This document shows, piece by piece, positions 42,854 to 51,542 of a DNA stretch of 64,000 nt. The DNA lies in NCBI RefSeq assembly GCF_014174255.1, contig NZ_JABEQJ010000003.1, forward strand, positions 62,001 to 126,000, read 5' to 3'. This stretch comes from Gluconacetobacter sacchari. GTDB taxonomy: Bacteria; Pseudomonadota; Alphaproteobacteria; Acetobacterales; Acetobacteraceae. The stretch's first letter is position 1, and each line of letters opens with the position of its first letter. Both the position numbers and the translations under genes were made by a program. Under the pieces are notes generated by a model. It did not search any database. It was not told where the DNA came from and saw only the letters and a program-made list of their open reading frames with translations.

Positions 42854-43504
42854 ATGGATCTGAGCACGGTTCTCAGGCAGCGCTACGCGACCAAGGCTTA
42901 CGATTCGGGGCGCCGGCTGCCCGACGCGGTCGTGGCGCAGTTGATGGCGGCGCTGCGCGACAGCCCGTCGTCGGTCAACGCGCAGCCCTGGCACTTCATC
43001 GTCGCCGACGACGAGGCCGGCAAGGCGCGGATCGCCACGGGGGCGACGGGCGCGTTTTCCTATAACACGTCGAAGATCCTCAATGCCTCGCATGTCGTGC
43101 TGCTGTGCGCGCGGACCAGCCTGCCGCCGGCGCATCTGCTGGCCGTGCTGGACCAGGAGCAGGCGGATGGCCGCTTTGCCAGCGAGGAGGCGCGCGAGGG
43201 CCAGCGCAAGACGCGCGGCGGCTATGTGACGCTGCATGAGGAGGCGGGCGACCTGCCGGCCTGGACGCAGAAGCAGGCCTATATCGCGCTGGGCTTCCTG
43301 CTGCTGTCGGCGGGCGCGCTGGGGGTGGATGCGACGCCGATGGAAGGGTTCGATGCCGGGGCGCTGGACGCGACCTTCGGCCTGGCGGACAAGGGGCTGG
43401 CGCCGGCGGTGATCGTGTCGCTGGGCTATCATGCCGAGACCGACTTCAATGCCAGGCTGCCGAAATCGCGCCTGGCGGCGGATGTGGTGTTCTCGCGCGC
43501 CTGA
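42854..43504 (+). CDS. Nitroreductase-family NAD(P)H-dependent flavoprotein (NfsB-like)
   Basis: A 216-residue FMN enzyme of the NfsB/YdgI type. The N-terminal TVLRQRYATKAYDSGR and the SPSSVNAQPWHFIVADDEAG segment are FMN-binding signatures. GALGVDATPMEGFDAGALD and IVSLGYHAETDFNARLPKSR close the fold. It reduces nitroaromatics or quinones with two electrons. It is the first host-like gene after the phage fibre gene, 93 bp away. Confidence 0.88.
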   Translation: MDLSTVLRQRYATKAYDSGRRLPDAVVAQLMAALRDSPSSVNAQPWHFIVADDEAGKARIATGATGAFSYNTSKILNASHVVLLCARTSLPPAHLLAVLDQEQADGRFASEEAREGQRKTRGGYVTLHEEAGDLPAWTQKQAYIALGFLLLSAGALGVDATPMEGFDAGALDATFGLADKGLAPAVIVSLGYHAETDFNARLPKSRLAADVVFSRA

Positions 43505-43514
43505 TGCGTTTGCC

Positions 43515-44765
43515 ATGAGCACCCTGTCCGGCGCCGATGCGCGCGATGCCGAGCTGGCCGCGCAGTACGAGGCCTATCCCTATCCCGCGCGCGATCCGCG
43601 CGACGAGGCGAAGCGGCTGCTGATCGGCAGCCCCAGCCATCTGCGGGAGATCGATTACTGGGTGTTCGGCGCCCGGCGGCCGCAGGCGGTGCCGTTGCGG
43701 GCGCTGGTCGCGGGGTGCGGCACCGGGGACGGCGCGATCATGCTGGCCACCCACATGGCGCGCGCCGGCCGGGCCGGCGAGGTGGTGTGCGTCGATCGCT
43801 CCGCCCGGGCGCTGGGCATTGCCCGCGCGCGGGCGGAGGCGCGGGGGCTGGCCAATATCCGCTTCGTCGAGGGCTCGCTGACCGCGTTGGACGCGCTGGG
43901 GCTGGGGGTGTTCGACTACGTCGATTGCTGCGGCGTGCTGCATCATCTGCCCGACCCGCCGGCGGCGCTGCGCGGGCTGGTGGGGGTGCTGGCGCCCGGC
44001 GGGGGGATGGGGCTGATGGTCTATGCCCCCTATGGGCGGACCGGGGTCTATATGGTGCAGGAGGCGCTGGAGACCCTGGCGCCGCTTGGCGAGGCGCCGG
44101 CGGAGCGGCTGGGGGTCGCCAGGCGGGTGATGGCCGCGTTGCCGGCCACCGCGTGGCTGCGCCAGAACGGCAATTTCGGCGATCATCTGACCGGCGGGGA
44201 TGCCGGATTGTACGACCTGCTGCTGAATCCGCGCGACCGGGCCTATACCGTCACGGATTTTCTCGACCTGCTGGATGCGGCGGGGCTGGAGGCGTCGTGC
44301 CTGATGGAGCCGGCGCGGTATGATCCGGCGCTGTTCCTGCCCAATCCGAAGCTGCGCGCGCGGGTGGGGGAACTGAGCCGGCGCGAGCGGGCGCGGGTGG
44401 CCGAGGCGCTGACGGGCAACATGGCCACCCATGTCGCCTATGTGGTGCGCAAGGGGGCGCGGGCCGTGCCGCCCGATTGCTGCGACCCGGAGGCGGTGCC
44501 GGTGATGCGCGAGATGCCGGGGGCCGAGCTGGCGCGGCAGATCCGCCCGGACGGGGTGCTGCCCTTCGCCTTCGGCACGCTGACCGTGCCGGTGCCGGTG
44601 CCGCCGCGGATGCGCGCCATCCTGCCCCTGGTGGACGGCGTGCGCAGCGTGGGCGCGCTGATGGCTGAATCGGGGATGGACGAGGCGAGGTTCCTGGCGG
44701 TCTGGCGCGTGGGGTTTGCCGTGCTGGAAAGCCTGAACCGGTTGTTGCTGCGGGCGGTCGGATAA
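43515..44765 (+). CDS. SAM-dependent methyltransferase (class I) with C-terminal extension
   Basis: A 416-residue protein. Residues ~10-40 (AAQYEAYPYPARDPRDEAKR) are a motif of a methyltransferase group that acts after a tetratricopeptide or alone. The Rossmann core has VAGCGTGDGAIM (motif I), CVDRS (motif II) and FDYVDCCGVLHHLPDPPAAL (motif IV). The C-terminal ~130 residues hold a winged-helix-like domain (MRAILPLVDGVRSVGALMAE). Substrate unknown. It starts 10 bp after the nitroreductase stop. Confidence 0.8.
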   Translation: MSTLSGADARDAELAAQYEAYPYPARDPRDEAKRLLIGSPSHLREIDYWVFGARRPQAVPLRALVAGCGTGDGAIMLATHMARAGRAGEVVCVDRSARALGIARARAEARGLANIRFVEGSLTALDALGLGVFDYVDCCGVLHHLPDPPAALRGLVGVLAPGGGMGLMVYAPYGRTGVYMVQEALETLAPLGEAPAERLGVARRVMAALPATAWLRQNGNFGDHLTGGDAGLYDLLLNPRDRAYTVTDFLDLLDAAGLEASCLMEPARYDPALFLPNPKLRARVGELSRRERARVAEALTGNMATHVAYVVRKGARAVPPDCCDPEAVPVMREMPGAELARQIRPDGVLPFAFGTLTVPVPVPPRMRAILPLVDGVRSVGALMAESGMDEARFLAVWRVGFAVLESLNRLLLRAVG

Positions 44766-44804
44766 GGAGGCCCGCGAAACGGGACATTACGATATGTCGG
44801 CATA

Positions 44805-45640
44805 TCAGCGCAGCTCGTCGGGGCTGGTGGCCGGGCCATGGCGGAATGGTGCGCCGCCGGTCCGCCGTCGGCTGAGCAGCGGATAGGCGAGGGTGGCGGC
44901 GAGGCAGCCGACGAACCAGGAGAGGCCGGGAAACGCGCCGGCGAGCCGGGTGAACAGGACGAGGTTCGCGCAGCCGGCGGACAGGAGCAGGGTGAGCAGG
45001 GCGGCGGGGTTGACCCCGTTGCGATACCAGTAGCGGCTTGTCGCATCGTGGATATAGAGATCGGCGACGGTGATGCGGCCGCCGCCGACGAGGAAATAAT
45101 CGGCCAGCAGGATACCGTAGAGCGGGCCGATCAGGCTGGCCAGGACATCCAGCGTGAGATGCATGGCGAGCGGATTGTTGTAGAGGTTCCACGGCGTCAG
45201 CAGGATGGAAAAGAGGGCCGCGCCCGTGCCTGCCGCCCGCCAGCCGATCCTGTCGGGTGCCATGTTCGAGAAATCGAAGGACGCGGACACGAAGTTCACG
45301 ACGACGTTGATGCCCGCCGTGGCGAGCATGAAGGCCAGGATGGCGAGGACGATGATCGTGGCGCTGTCGGTGCGGGCGACCGTTTCCACCGGGTCGGTGA
45401 GGCGCGCGCCCAGCGCCGGGCCGGTCAGGGCGATGGTGGAGACGGTGAGGGCGATGAAGGCGAGGAAATTGACCGGCAGGCCCCAGCGATTGCCGCGCGT
45501 GATGTCGGCGCGGGACCGGCCGTAGCGCGCGAAATCGCCGAAATTGAGGATCGGCGCGGAGAAATACGAAACGGTGAGCATCATCGTGCTGAGCAGCGGT
45601 GCCAGGGAGCCGGCGTGCGCCTGGCCGGTGAGGCGCAGGC
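44805..45640 (-). pseudogene. NCS1-family nucleobase/allantoin permease, truncated at its 5' end
   Basis: The frame encodes ~278 residues matching the C-terminal half of NCS1 cation symporters: LSTMMLTVSYFSAPILNFGD, then FARYGRS, GINVVVNFVSASFDFSNMAP, and IGPLYGILLADYFLVGGGRI. Family members are ~480-500 residues, so about 200 N-terminal residues are gone. Similarity stops near 45.64 kb, where a relaxase fragment on the opposite strand begins. The open frame runs a little further (to 45701) through antisense of that fragment. It is not expected to transport. Confidence 0.8.
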
Positions 45641-45940
45641 TGGCCAGACGGCAAAAAGCCCTGATCGACCGTGGCGATGCCAGCCTCACCCCGGAGGGCA
45701 TGGTCCGCTACCGGAAGAACCTGCTGGCGACGCTGGAAGGGCGGGAGGTGGAACGGGTGGGACAGGCCATGGCCGAAAAGCGGGGAAAGCTGTGGCGTCC
45801 GCTTGATCGTTTCGAAACCATCCAGGGCACGATGAAAGGCCCGGTCGATCTGGCCAGCGGGTGCTTTGCTGTAATGGAGAGCGGGCATGAATTCTCGCTG
45901 GTGCCCTGGCGGCCGGAGATCGGCAGGCAGCGCCAGAAGG
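45636..45940 (+). pseudogene. Relaxase (RlxS/VirD2-like, DUF3363) C-terminal fragment
   Basis: About 100 residues resemble the C-terminal part of mobilisation relaxases carrying DUF3363: RRQKALIDRGDASLTPEGMV, YRKNLLATLEGREVERVGQA, then VDLASGCFAVMESGHEFSLV followed by PWRPEIGRQ. The typical family form is a LASGRFAMIDDGLGFSLVPWRP block. No N-terminal relaxase domain, tyrosine or HUH motif is present. The fragment is sandwiched between the truncated permease and a transposase remnant, and its frame runs on into the transposase. It is evidence of a past conjugative or mobilisable element. Confidence 0.7.
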
Positions 45941-46254
45941 AGATGGCGATACGCAGACGCTTCCCCCGGCTACGCCACATCTTTGCCGACGGTGGCTATG
46001 CTGGAGATAAACTGCGTTCCGCGCTTGCCGACATGGGACAATGGACAGTGGAAATCATCAGGCGGTCGGACACAGCGAAGGGCTTTGAACTCCTGCCGCG
46101 CCGCTGGGTGGTTGAGCGAACAGTCGCGTGGCTTGGTCGCTGCAGGCGGCTTGCCAAGGATTGGGAAAAGTCCATCGCCTCATCAACCGCATGGACACTG
46201 ATCGCCTCAATCCGTATGCTTACACGACGGACCGCAAGGCATTGTCAGGATTGA
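45941..46254 (+). pseudogene. IS5-family transposase, C-terminal fragment
   Basis: About 103 residues matching the end of IS5-group DDE transposases: RLRHIFADGGYAGDKLRSAL, then GFELLPRRWVVERTVAWLGR and CRRLAKDWEKSIASSTAW. The final acidic Glu of the DDE triad lies in WVVERT. The N-terminal half with the first Asp is missing, replaced by the relaxase fragment. About 20 bp further, the sequence TTTCGAATCAGGCTC (46260-46274) looks like the terminal inverted repeat of an IS1031-type element, followed by TTA, the expected kind of TNA target. Confidence 0.78.
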
Positions 46255-46259
46255 GAAAC

Positions 46260-46274
46260 TTTCGAATCAGGCTC
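46260..46274. repeat. Candidate right inverted-repeat end of the IS
   Basis: TTTCGAATCAGGCTC, read on the other strand as GAGCCTGATTCGAAA, has the form of IS1031/IS12528-type ends from acetic acid bacteria. No matching left end is visible upstream, in line with a left-truncated element. Confidence 0.5.
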
Positions 46275-46325
46275 TTATGCATACGTCCTATCATTTTGTG
46301 GGTGTTGGATCGCAATTTGAAGTGA

Positions 46326-46529
46326 ATGTTGGTATCGGCCAGACCGTGCCCCCGGATCCGCCTTATTGCCCGAGCGAACAGGGCCTGGCAGGACCATGCC
46401 GTCCGCCTGGACGGTCACTGGAGGATTCCGCCCGCATGGCGACCGGCGACGCGGCCGGGCCGCTATTCCTATTTTACCCGCGTGGAGGAGGAGATTCTTG
46501 ACGCACTTGCCCATGTCGATGCCCGCTGA
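46326..46529 (+). pseudogene. Possible 3' remnant of an unidentified gene
   Basis: The last ~45 codons of this frame have normal GC-rich codon use (DHAVRLDGHWRIPPAWRPAT, then RPGRYSYFTRVEEEILDALA) and end at a stop inside the start of the serine hydrolase gene. The frame begins within the IS-flanking DNA, so it may be the tail of a gene cut by the insertion. I do not recognise the family. The remaining 46275-46380 interval shows nothing else. Confidence 0.3.
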
Positions 46530-47697
46530 GGCGTCTCCTCGGGACCCGGACCGGCGCGCCATGCTGCGCGGCGCCGGGATGCTGGGCCTGGCGCTGGGGG
46601 GCGCGGGCTGCGCGTCGCGCGCCGGGGCCGATTTCGCGCCGGTGGATCGCCTGCTGCGGGACGCCGTGGCGCGCGGCGACGTGCCGGGCGTGGTGGCGGC
46701 GGTGGGGCATGGCGGGCGGATCGTCTATCGCGGGGTCCGTGGCCATCGGGCGCTGCTGCCGGCACCCGAGCCGGAAAGCTGGACCACGCGTTTCGACATG
46801 GCGTCGCTGACCAAGCCGACGATCACCGCGCCGGCGGTGATGCAATTGTGGGAGCAGGGCGCCTTCACGCTCGACGAGCCGGTGGCGCGGCGGCTGCCGG
46901 CCTTTGCCGCCGCCGGCAAGCAGGACATCACCATCCGCCAGTTGCTGACCCATTATTCCGGCCTGGCGCCCGACCTGGACCTGGCCACGCCCTGGCAGGG
47001 CCGGGACGCGGCGGTGCGCCGGGTGATGGCGGCGCGCCCCGACCGGCCGGCCGGCGAGCGGTTCGTCTACAGCGACATCAATTTCATCACGCTGGGGCTG
47101 CTGGTGGAGACGGTGAGCGGCCTGCCGCTGGACCGGTATGCCGCGCGGCATATCCTGGCGCCGCTGGGGATGGCGCATTCCGGCTTTCGCCCCGATGCCG
47201 CGCTGGGCCCGGAGATCGCGCCGACGCAGTTCGACGACGGCAACGTGATGCTGCGCGGGGTGGTGCATGACCCGACGGCCCGGCGCATGGGCGGGGTCGC
47301 GGGCCATGCCGGGCTGTTTTCCGACGCCGACGACATGGCGGCCTATGCCCAGGCCCTGCTGGACCGCCGGGCGGGGCGGGGCAGCGCCTTTCCGCTGAAG
47401 CGCGGGACGGTGCTGCTGATGACCACGCCGCAGCAGCCGGCGGACAGGACCGACCTGCGCGGGCTGGGCTGGGACATCGCCACCCATTATTCCACGCCGC
47501 GCGGCGACCTGTTTCCCGTCGGGTCGTTCGGCCATACCGGCTTTACCGGGACCTCGCTGTGGATGGACCCGGCCAGCGACAGTTTCGTGCTGATCCTGAC
47601 CAACCGGGTGCATCCCGATGGCGGCCATGGGAGGCAGATCATCCGGTTGCGCCATGACGTGGCGACCGCCGCGGCGCGGGCGTTGGGGGTGACGTAG
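46498..47697 (+). CDS. Serine beta-lactamase-fold hydrolase, exported (AmlB/YbbE-like candidate)
   Basis: A 399-residue protein of the beta-lactamase class C/PBP4* fold. The SxxK motif is SLTK (S103), the tyrosine motif is YSD, and an HTG triad replaces KTG (FGHTGFTGTS). A twin-Arg-like or lipoprotein-type N-terminus (DRRAMLRGAGMLGLALGG, then AGCAS) indicates export. I chose the TTG at 46498 because GGAGGAGGAG lies four bases upstream; ATG 46513 is the alternative. It is convergent with NamZ and part of a MurNAc salvage cluster, so by analogy with Bacillus YbbE it may be a muropeptide amidase rather than an antibiotic beta-lactamase. Confidence 0.78.
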   Translation: MTHLPMSMPAEASPRDPDRRAMLRGAGMLGLALGGAGCASRAGADFAPVDRLLRDAVARGDVPGVVAAVGHGGRIVYRGVRGHRALLPAPEPESWTTRFDMASLTKPTITAPAVMQLWEQGAFTLDEPVARRLPAFAAAGKQDITIRQLLTHYSGLAPDLDLATPWQGRDAAVRRVMAARPDRPAGERFVYSDINFITLGLLVETVSGLPLDRYAARHILAPLGMAHSGFRPDAALGPEIAPTQFDDGNVMLRGVVHDPTARRMGGVAGHAGLFSDADDMAAYAQALLDRRAGRGSAFPLKRGTVLLMTTPQQPADRTDLRGLGWDIATHYSTPRGDLFPVGSFGHTGFTGTSLWMDPASDSFVLILTNRVHPDGGHGRQIIRLRHDVATAAARALGVT

Positions 47698-47707
47698 GCC
47701 GGGCGCC

Positions 47708-48976
47708 TCAGGACCGGTAGAGCAGCACGTCGCGGCGGCGCCGCGCGAAGGCGGCGAGGCCCGCCTGCCAGCCCGCCGCGATCGTGGCCGGGCCGGTGCC
47801 CGCGTCGATCGCGTGGCGGATGGCGTCGGTGCCGCAGAGCAGGTCGAACATATGCCCGTCCGCGCGCCAGAACGCGCCCCGGCACAGGGGGCGGGCGGTG
47901 TGGAGCAGCGCCAGGCCGGTCGCCACCGGGTCGAAACGCCGCCGGTCGGTGACGACCAGGTCGAGGCCGTGGACCAGACGGTCGCGATCGACCTGGGCGC
48001 TGGGGGTGAACCAGGTCTCGCGGAACAGGACGCCCGGCAGGCCGGCCTGCCGCAGGGCGGCGACCCAGGGGCGGGCATCGACCTCCGGCCCGCCCAGTTG
48101 CAGGAACGGTTGGGCGGTGCCGCGCCCGACCGACAGGACCGTGCCCTCGAACAGGCAGGTGCCGGGATAGGCGAGCGCGGTGTCCAGTGTCGGCATGTTG
48201 GGGCTGGGAGCGACCCAGGGCAGGCCCGTCTGGTCGTAGAACAGGGCGCGCGACCAGCCCCGCATGGCGACCACGCGCGGCGGCGCGGCGGGGGCGGCGA
48301 GGCTGTAGCGGTGGAAGAACAGCGCCAGCTCGCCCATCGTCATCGCATGGCGCAGGGCGATCGGCGCCCGGCCGACGAAGGAGGCGAAGGCCGGTTGCAG
48401 CACCGGGCCGGAAGGGGCGACGGCGCCGATCGGGTTGGGGCGGTCGAGCACGATGACGGGGATTGCCAGCCGGGCGCAGGATTGCATGACGTCGTGCAGC
48501 GTCCAGGCATAGGTGTAGAACCGCGCGCCGATATCCTGGATGTCGAACAGCAGCAGGTCGATGCCCGACTCCCGGAGGATGCGGTCCAGCGGGGCGCCGG
48601 CCTTGTCGTAGATGTCGAAGACGGTGATGCCGGTGGCCGGGTCGGTGGTGCGCGCCTCGGACGCGCCGGCGGGGGCCGAGCCGCGAAACCCGTGTTCCGG
48701 CCCGAAGATCGCCGCCAGGCGGACCGTCGGTTCCGCGTGCAGGAGGTCGGCGATATGGCACAGGGCGCGGTCCACGCTGGTCGGGTTGGCGACCAGCCCC
48801 ACCCTGTGGCCGGCCAGCAGGCGGTAGCCGTCGGCGCGCAGGCGGTCGAACCCCGTCGCGACCCGTGCCGGGACTGGCGGGGCGCAGGGGGCGTCGGCGC
48901 GTGCGCGGGTGGCGGCCAGGGTGGATGCCAGGGTGGATGCCAGGCCTGCGAGGACCGTCCGGCGGGGGGGCGTCAC
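47708..48976 (-). CDS. namZ: Exo-beta-N-acetylmuramidase, NamZ (DUF1343) family
   Basis: A 422-residue protein of the NamZ/YbbC family, which removes MurNAc from the non-reducing ends of peptidoglycan fragments. Signatures are GHRVGLVANPTSVDR, AIFGPEHGFRG, GITVFDIYDKAG, DLLLFDIQDIGARFYTYAWT, VLDRPNPIG and WVAPSPNMPTLDTALAYPGT. The N-terminus (PPRRTVLAGLASTLASTLAA) is a Tat-like export signal. The GTG start at 48976 overlaps the symporter stop by four bases, so hydrolase and transporter are coupled. Together with the convergent serine hydrolase it would act on wall fragments outside the cytoplasm. Confidence 0.88.
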   Translation of the reverse strand: MTPPRRTVLAGLASTLASTLAATRARADAPCAPPVPARVATGFDRLRADGYRLLAGHRVGLVANPTSVDRALCHIADLLHAEPTVRLAAIFGPEHGFRGSAPAGASEARTTDPATGITVFDIYDKAGAPLDRILRESGIDLLLFDIQDIGARFYTYAWTLHDVMQSCARLAIPVIVLDRPNPIGAVAPSGPVLQPAFASFVGRAPIALRHAMTMGELALFFHRYSLAAPAAPPRVVAMRGWSRALFYDQTGLPWVAPSPNMPTLDTALAYPGTCLFEGTVLSVGRGTAQPFLQLGGPEVDARPWVAALRQAGLPGVLFRETWFTPSAQVDRDRLVHGLDLVVTDRRRFDPVATGLALLHTARPLCRGAFWRADGHMFDLLCGTDAIRHAIDAGTGPATIAAGWQAGLAAFARRRRDVLLYRS

Positions 48977-50451
48977 GTGACGGCCCTGCGAAACCGCCGG
49001 CAGCCGGAGGCCAGGAGGCCGAAGCCGGAGAACAGGACCACGCCCAGCGGCACGATCCAGGTGAAGGCGAGGGCGTGGCCGCCGGGGCGGACCCAGAGTT
49101 CGACCAGCCCCATCGCCGCCAGCGTCGCGCCATAGGCCGCCAGCACGGCCCGGCCGTCCGCGCGGGGCGCAAACAGGCCGAACAGGAAGGCGCCCAGCAT
49201 CGGGCCATAGGCATAGGCGCCGACCGACAGGCCGAACACGACCAGCGAGGTCGCGCCCTGGCCGAAGGATTGCGCCACCGCGATGAGCAGCGCCGCCCAG
49301 GCGCAGGTCAGCCACCGGGCCAGCGACAGGTCGCCCAGGCCGGTGGCGCGGGCCACGCGCCGGCACTGTGCCGGGAAATCGGTCATGGCCGCGCTGGTCA
49401 GGGCGTTGAGCGTCGAGGACAGCGAGCCCATGGTGGCGCTGAGGATGCCGGCGACCAGCAGGCCGGACAGGCCGGCCGGGGCGCCGTGGACGATGTAGTA
49501 GGGGAAGATGTCGTCGCCGCGCAGGGACGGGTAGGGCGACGGGCCGGCCGCGCCGGCCGCCGGCGCGGCCGACAGCAGGATGCCCAGCAGGGAGAGCGCG
49601 GCGAACAGCAGCCCGACCACCAGCGCGCTGGCGACCAGCGCCAGCCTGGCGTCGCGCAGGCTGCGGGCGGCGAGCAGGCGCTGCACCATCAGGTGGTCGG
49701 TGCCGTGCGAGGCCATGGCCAGGACGGCGCCGCCGGCCAGCGCCGAGGCCGGGGCGAACGGGTCGGCCAGCAGGGCCGTGCCGTGGTCGAACAGGTGGAA
49801 GCGCCCGGCGCGCGCCAGGTCGGCGACCGTGCCGGGGGGCAGGCCGTGCCAGAGGATCGCGGCGCAGAGGATCGCCCCCAGCAGGTAGGTGCAGAACTGG
49901 ATGACGTCGGACCAGATCACGGCCTTGAGCCCGCCGAACACCGTGTAGAGCAACGTCAGCGCCATCAGGGCGCCCATGATGGCCAGCGGGCCGTGCGGCA
50001 GGTGGAACGCCGCCAGCAGCATGGCCAGCGGCAGCGTGCCGGCCAGCAGGCGCACGGCCTCGCCGATCACCCGCGTCACCAGGAAGGTGAGGGAGACCGC
50101 GCGCTGCACCGTCGCGCCGAAACGCTGGCCCAGGAACTGGTACGGGGTGTGCATGTGGCCCGCGACGTAGCGCGGCAGCAGCAGCCACGCGACCAGGCAG
50201 CGCCCGAGCAGGTAGCCCGCCGCCAGCCCGACGAAGACCATGCCGTGACGGAAGGCGACGCCGGGCACGCTGACGACGGTGAGGGTGGAGGTCTCGGTCG
50301 CCACCAGCGACAGGCAGATGCCCCACCATGGCAGGTCGTGCCCGCCGCCCAGATAGGAGCGGGCGGTCTTCTGCCGGCCGGCCATCCACAATGTCAGCAG
50401 CGGCAGGGAAGCGAGATAGAGGCCCATCACCAGAAGATCGCGCGTTGACAT
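48973..50451 (-). CDS. Sodium:solute symporter (SSS family), candidate MurNAc importer
   Basis: A 492-residue membrane protein with about 13 hydrophobic helices. SSS signatures include GGGHDLPWWGICLSLVATET, the YTVFGGLKAVIWSDVIQF motif and GLLVAGILSATMGSLSSTLN, the sodium-site region. Starting at ATG 50451 gives the expected short N-terminus; an ATG at 50529 would add 26 polar residues. Its coupling to NamZ and divergence from MurQ suggest it takes up MurNAc or a muropeptide sugar in place of the PTS transporter used by enterobacteria and Bacillus. That substrate is inference. Confidence 0.85.
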   Translation of the reverse strand: MSTRDLLVMGLYLASLPLLTLWMAGRQKTARSYLGGGHDLPWWGICLSLVATETSTLTVVSVPGVAFRHGMVFVGLAAGYLLGRCLVAWLLLPRYVAGHMHTPYQFLGQRFGATVQRAVSLTFLVTRVIGEAVRLLAGTLPLAMLLAAFHLPHGPLAIMGALMALTLLYTVFGGLKAVIWSDVIQFCTYLLGAILCAAILWHGLPPGTVADLARAGRFHLFDHGTALLADPFAPASALAGGAVLAMASHGTDHLMVQRLLAARSLRDARLALVASALVVGLLFAALSLLGILLSAAPAAGAAGPSPYPSLRGDDIFPYYIVHGAPAGLSGLLVAGILSATMGSLSSTLNALTSAAMTDFPAQCRRVARATGLGDLSLARWLTCAWAALLIAVAQSFGQGATSLVVFGLSVGAYAYGPMLGAFLFGLFAPRADGRAVLAAYGATLAAMGLVELWVRPGGHALAFTWIVPLGVVLFSGFGLLASGCRRFRRAVT

Positions 50452-50490
50452 GTCGTTTCTGGCGTCCGTTCGCTTGGGTCGTGGCACGAT

Positions 50491-50536
50491 TAATACCAAA
50501 ACAGAACCATAGGGAGATTGGTTTTGCAATGGTATT
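50491..50536. promoter_or_regulatory. Inverted-repeat operator candidate between symporter and murQ
   Basis: AATACCA at 50492-50498 is mirrored by TGGTATT at 50530-50536, and within them CAAAAC/GTTTTG (50497-50502 and 50521-50526) also pair. HutC-type GntR proteins of amino-sugar metabolism bind related TGGTnnnnACCA-type sites. It lies in the 143-bp divergent interval, placed to control both units. Confidence 0.45.
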
Positions 50537-50594
50537 GTCGCGGCGGTATGCGGTATAGAGTGGCAAACCCAACCGCCCCCTCCCCAGGATGACC

Positions 50595-51533
50595 ATGACC
50601 ATGACCCAGACCGACGCGCCAGTTGCCCCCCTCGCCGGGACCGAGCAGCGGGACCCGCGCTATGCCGATATCGATCTCTGGCCGGTACGCTCGGTCCTGG
50701 ACGCGCTGGCTGAGGCGCAGATGGCGGCGGCGGCGGCGGTGCGCGTCGCCGTGCCGGAGATCGAGGCGGTGGTGGTGGCCGCGCTGCCGCGCCTGCGGCG
50801 GGGCGGGCGGCTGTTCTATGTCGGGGCCGGGACGTCGGGGCGGATCGGGTTGCAGGACGGGGTCGAGCTGGGGCCGACCTTCGGCTGGCCGGCGGAGCGG
50901 CTGGTGCTGCTGCTGGCCGGAGGGCCGCAGGCGATCTTCCAGGCCGCCGAGGGGGCCGAGGACCGGGAGGAGACCGGCCGGGCGGAGGTGCTGGCCCACG
51001 CGCCGGACGACCGCGACGTGCTGTTCGGCATCGCCGCCAGCGGGGGCACGCCCTATACCTGCGCCGCCGTGGCCGCCGCGCGGGCCTGTGGCGCGCTGAC
51101 GGTGGGGATCAGTTGCAACGCGGCGGGGCGGCTGCTGCGCGAGGCGGAATACGGCATTACCATCGCGACGGGGCCGGAGGTGATCGCGGGTTCCACGCGG
51201 CTGAAGGCCGGGACGGCGCAGAAAGCGACGCTCAACCTGCTGTCCACCGCGCTGATGATCCGGCTGGGCCATGCCTATCGCGGGCGGATGGTCGACATGC
51301 GGGTGATGAACGACAAGCTGGACCGCCGGGCCGCGCGGATGGTGGCCGATCTGGCCGGCGGGTCGGACGACGAGATCCGCGCCGCGCTGGCGGCGGCCGG
51401 CGGCAATGTGAAGCGCGCCGTGCTGGTGCGCGCGGGCCTGTCGCCCAGCGAGGCCGAGCAGGCGCTGGCGCGCCATGACGGCGACCTGCGGCGGATTCTG
51501 CCGTTGGCCGGCCCGACCGCCACGGCGGGCTGA
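50595..51533 (+). CDS. murQ: N-acetylmuramic acid 6-phosphate etherase
   Basis: A 312-residue SIS-domain enzyme that splits MurNAc-6-P to GlcNAc-6-P and D-lactate. Signature blocks: GTEQRDPRYADIDLWP at the N-terminus, GAGTSGRIGLQDGVEL at the sugar-phosphate site, the catalytic-Glu region QAAEGAEDREETGRA, FGIAASGGTPYTCA and GPEVIAGSTRLKAGTAQK. The C-terminal UBA-like tail (NVKRAVLVRAGLSPSEAEQA) is normal. Three in-frame ATGs (50589, 50595, 50601) follow the AGGA; 50595 gives better spacing than 50589. It leads an operon with the GntR regulator and NagB. Confidence 0.95.
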   Translation: MTMTQTDAPVAPLAGTEQRDPRYADIDLWPVRSVLDALAEAQMAAAAAVRVAVPEIEAVVVAALPRLRRGGRLFYVGAGTSGRIGLQDGVELGPTFGWPAERLVLLLAGGPQAIFQAAEGAEDREETGRAEVLAHAPDDRDVLFGIAASGGTPYTCAAVAAARACGALTVGISCNAAGRLLREAEYGITIATGPEVIAGSTRLKAGTAQKATLNLLSTALMIRLGHAYRGRMVDMRVMNDKLDRRAARMVADLAGGSDDEIRAALAAAGGNVKRAVLVRAGLSPSEAEQALARHDGDLRRILPLAGPTATAG

Positions 51534-51542
51534 GCGCGCGCG

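Noticed and set aside
46277-46501. A 74-codon frame between the IS end and the serine hydrolase
   Set aside because: The alternative frame ending at 46529 has better codon use. This one shows no recognisable protein and spans an insertion junction.
46498-47697. Antibiotic-resistance class C beta-lactamase
   Set aside because: SxxK and YxN-like motifs are present, but HTG replaces KTG and the gene faces NamZ in a wall-salvage cluster. An amidase or esterase-type role is more likely.
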